From Mastigamoeba balamuthi (taxonomy: Eukaryota; Evosea; Mastigamoebida; Mastigamoebidae): a DNA stretch of 64,000 bases. Positions 61,987 to 64,000 of this stretch are shown piece by piece (the stretch's first letter is position 1; every line of letters starts with the position of its first letter). A program made the translations under genes and the position numbers. Location of the stretch: the NCBI GenBank assembly GCA_902651635.1, contig CACRSC010000068.1, positions 354,943 through 418,942 on the forward strand, given 5' to 3'. A model generated the notes under the pieces. That model was not told the origin of the DNA and did not search any database. It saw nothing but the letters and a program-made list of their open reading frames with translations.

Positions 61987-63236
61987 ATGCAAACTCCGTG
62001 CAGCATGCCGCCGCAGACGCTCGCCGAGCTCGAGCCCGACGTCGTCTTCCGCGCACGCCACCGATTCTCGGTCGCGTTTCTCACCGCCTCACCGCCTCTC
62101 CGCAGGTCTGCGTGGTGAGCCCCGACGACACGTCGTCTGCCGACGTGCTCTCGCGCTTCGCGGGCAAGCCGGTGGTGCGTGGCATTCTTTTTTGCCCGGC
62201 GAGTCGCCGGTCGCTCACGGGCGCGCTACCGGGCGCACGCGCGCAGGTGCTGGGCTCCCCGCTGGCCAAGAGCGTCGTCAGGAAGCCCGCCGTCATCGGC
62301 CTGGTCCTCACCGCCGTCGCGCGTGCGAAAGCGTCGGAAATCTGCAACGTAAGACGGTGCCGCCCCCCGAAAACGCCGCCCGCGGGCGCCCCCGTGTCGA
62401 CGCGTCTGACGCGAAGCGCAGGACACCGACGGCGCCGTGGTGGTGCACGACGCCGAGGGCACGACCCCGCTGGACGCCTCGGCAGGGCTGCGGGCCGAGG
62501 TGCTCGCCGCCTGCCCCGGCATCCCCGTCGCCTTCGTGCTGGCCCACGCGGCGCGGAGCACCGGAGGCGACGACGGTTCCGTGGCGGATTTCTGCGGGTC
62601 TGGCGGGTTCACGAGCTGGGCCAAGGACGACGGGAGCGCCGAGCGGCTCGGGGAGGCGTTCGAGGCGCTCGTCGACGACGTGGTGGCCGCGCGCAGGCGC
62701 AGGGGCGACCCGTACATGCGCGTCCGCGTGACGGACCCGCTGCTCGTCGGCAAGGACGGCATGGCGCCCCACACGCGCTACACCGTCACCTCCATCACGT
62801 GGTCCATGGACGTGCGTCACGGCTCATCAATTGCCGTTTCTCCGACACCCGTTTCTCCTTTTTCTCCGCCTTGCCGATTCCGTCAATGGAGAAAAGCGTG
62901 CAAAACTGACGGTTTTCCCCTGTTTCCCCCCGGGTTTCCCCCCAGCAGAGGAAGCGCAGGATGAAGAAGTTTGTGGTGCACAAGCGGTACAACGACTTTG
63001 TGGCGCTGCGGGCGTCGCTCGAGGCCAAGTGCGCGGCAGGGGCGCTGAGTGCGCTGCCGGCGCTGCCCGAGAAGCTCAACATGACGTCGCTGATCTCGCT
63101 GATGGGCCGCTTCGACCCGGCGTTTGTCGAGCAGCGCAGGCAGGGGCTGCAGGAGTGGCTCTGCGCGGTGGCCAGGCGCGCGGCGTGCGGCCAGGAGCCC
63201 GTCCTGCACATGTTCCTCACGCAGGACGACAAGTAA
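61987..63236 (+). CDS. Ras-like pseudo-GTPase fused to a PX domain
   Basis: Exons 61987-62052 (or from ATG 62005), 62106-62174, 62247-62315, 62422-62811 and 62946-63236 give 288-294 residues. The first half follows a small GTPase: VVFRVCVVSPDDTSSADVLS then RFAGKPV replaces the P-loop strand but lacks GxxxxGKS/T; DTDGAVVVHDAEG resembles the G3 strand region; IPVAFVLAHAARS stands where NKxD belongs; GEAFEALVDDVVAA is the last helix. The second half is a PX domain: MRVRVTDPLLVGKDG, VVHKRYNDFVALRAS, LPALPEK, and RRQGLQEWLCAVARR. PX domains bind phosphoinositides on endosomes. Intron 1 starts GCACGC. Exon 5 has a CAGCAG tandem acceptor. The donor of exon 3 is uncertain. Confidence 0.75.
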
Positions 63237-63507
63237 GCGCCCCCGCTGGCAATGGGGGTGGGGGCCCCTCCGCATGCACCAGCAACTCGAGGCGAACGGG
63301 CGGGAGCGGTATACAATAGCACAGTCAATTGACAGCGGTCCCCGCTGGGCCGATGGAAGGAGGAGGCTCGTGCCTCCCACGGGGCTGCCAAGAGAGCTGC
63401 TCGCTCTGGGCGGCCTCTGTGTCCGGCGTGAGAGAGCACTCTGGGCAATCGATCCCCTGCTGCTGCTGGCGTGCGGCGCACCGATAGGGCTGCAGGGCTC
63501 TGGTTGC

Positions 63508-64000
63508 TTAGGGGGCGTTGAGGGGAGGCTGTCTCAGTGCCTCGGGCTCCGGCGAGACGCACGGGTCCGAGATGGGCTGCTGCCCCAGCGGCGGCGTGCA
63601 GGAGGGGGGCACGACGGCGAACTGCATCCCCAGCGCCTGCGCGGTGAACGCGTCCGACGAGCCGTCGCTGCCCGAGCTGCCGTTGACGACGAGGGTGGGC
63701 AGGCTGCCGCTGGCGAAGGCCATGTCCAGCTCCGGCGCCGCGATGGCCCCCAGCGGCGGCGGGTCCATCGATTCCGCGCCGCAGAAGTGCAAGGACCCGC
63801 TCGAGCTCGCCGTGTCCCCGCACGACGCCGGCACGAAGGTCCCCGCGACCTCGTTGTCGTTGTTCAGCTCGATCGGCATGTTCAGCTTACGCGGAGCCTT
63901 CTTTGCCCGTATCCTGCGCGCCTTGGGTAAGCCTGGGAGAGCCGTCGAAAACGGTGGAGAACCGCACGCGTAGACGGCGAAGAAGGCGCAGAGGCACAGC
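63508..64000 (-). CDS. C-terminal end of a membrane protein, partial
   Basis: Two exons are visible (63968-64000 and beyond, 63508-63913). The upstream one ends in a hydrophobic run (LCLCAFFAVYA) and the downstream one opens with a basic stop-transfer patch (IRAKKAPRKL). A Ser/Gly/Pro-rich tail of about 120 residues follows, ending QPPLNAP. The donor GTGCGG joins in phase 2. This is the layout of a type I membrane protein tail, similar in style to the AbfB-like protein at 22807, but the extracellular part lies outside the window and the family is unknown. Confidence 0.6.
   Translation of the reverse strand, partial: LCLCAFFAVYACGSPPFSTALPGLPKARRIRAKKAPRKLNMPIELNNDNEVAGTFVPASCGDTASSSGSLHFCGAESMDPPPLGAIAAPELDMAFASGSLPTLVVNGSSGSDGSSDAFTAQALGMQFAVVPPSCTPPLGQQPISDPCVSPEPEALRQPPLNAP

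Overview
This is nuclear DNA of a GC-rich, intron-dense, unicellular eukaryote. Coding exons are strongly G/C-biased at third positions. Most introns are 45-140 bases, and there are three eukaryote-type tRNA genes. The window encodes gamma-tubulin and a STIL-type centriole factor, so the organism probably builds basal bodies. A hemerythrin and a formate/nitrite-type transporter hint at an oxygen-poor lifestyle. An archamoeba such as Mastigamoeba would fit, but the organism is inferred, not proven.

Layout. 1-5.8 kb: part of an AbfB-like surface protein, tRNA-Ile(GAT), tRNA-Gly(GCC), gamma-tubulin, a WD40 protein broken by an assembly gap, and a PAQR membrane receptor. 6-17.4 kb: a divergent pair of DUF3533 membrane proteins, a GH38 alpha-mannosidase with a predicted C-terminal membrane anchor, and a double class II aldolase/adducin-domain protein. 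18-26.7 kb: two tandem SLC35F6-like transporters, a type I AbfB-like membrane protein and an FNT channel. 27.7-39 kb: NOL10, V-ATPase subunit E, a large RAMA-domain protein with two copies of an unfamiliar Cys/His motif, Hikeshi and a hemerythrin. About 40.68-42.35 kb: an AT-rich, CpG-depleted block unlike the rest, probably foreign or chimeric. 42.5-47.6 kb: STIL, PSMG4, tRNA-Glu(CTC) and an M28 peptidase. 47.7-59.8 kb: two GH5 glycosidase paralogues (one frameshifted), a polyQ protein, a secreted VMO1-EGF-metallophosphatase fusion flanked by direct repeats, and a long gene-poor stretch with a U-box relic. 60.2-64 kb: an unknown six-exon gene, a Ras-like pseudo-GTPase fused to a PX domain, and the end of a membrane protein.

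Exon models were built by reading both strands, matching recognised families and requiring phase agreement at every junction. About 77 introns result. Their 5' splice sites favour GTGCGC or GTGCGT rather than GTAAGT, and eight introns start with GC, six of them GCACG[C/A] or GCATGC. Two single-N joints (36865 and 44620) are flanked by duplicated contig ends; collapsing the second restores the STIL reading frame. No operons or CRISPR arrays were seen, and I recognised no virus-like element.

The most interesting items are the STIL homologue outside animals, the pseudo-GTPase-PX fusion, the VMO1-EGF-phosphatase fusion, the repeated CxCG...HCHxCxxH motif, and the GC-AG intron class with its GCACGC donor.
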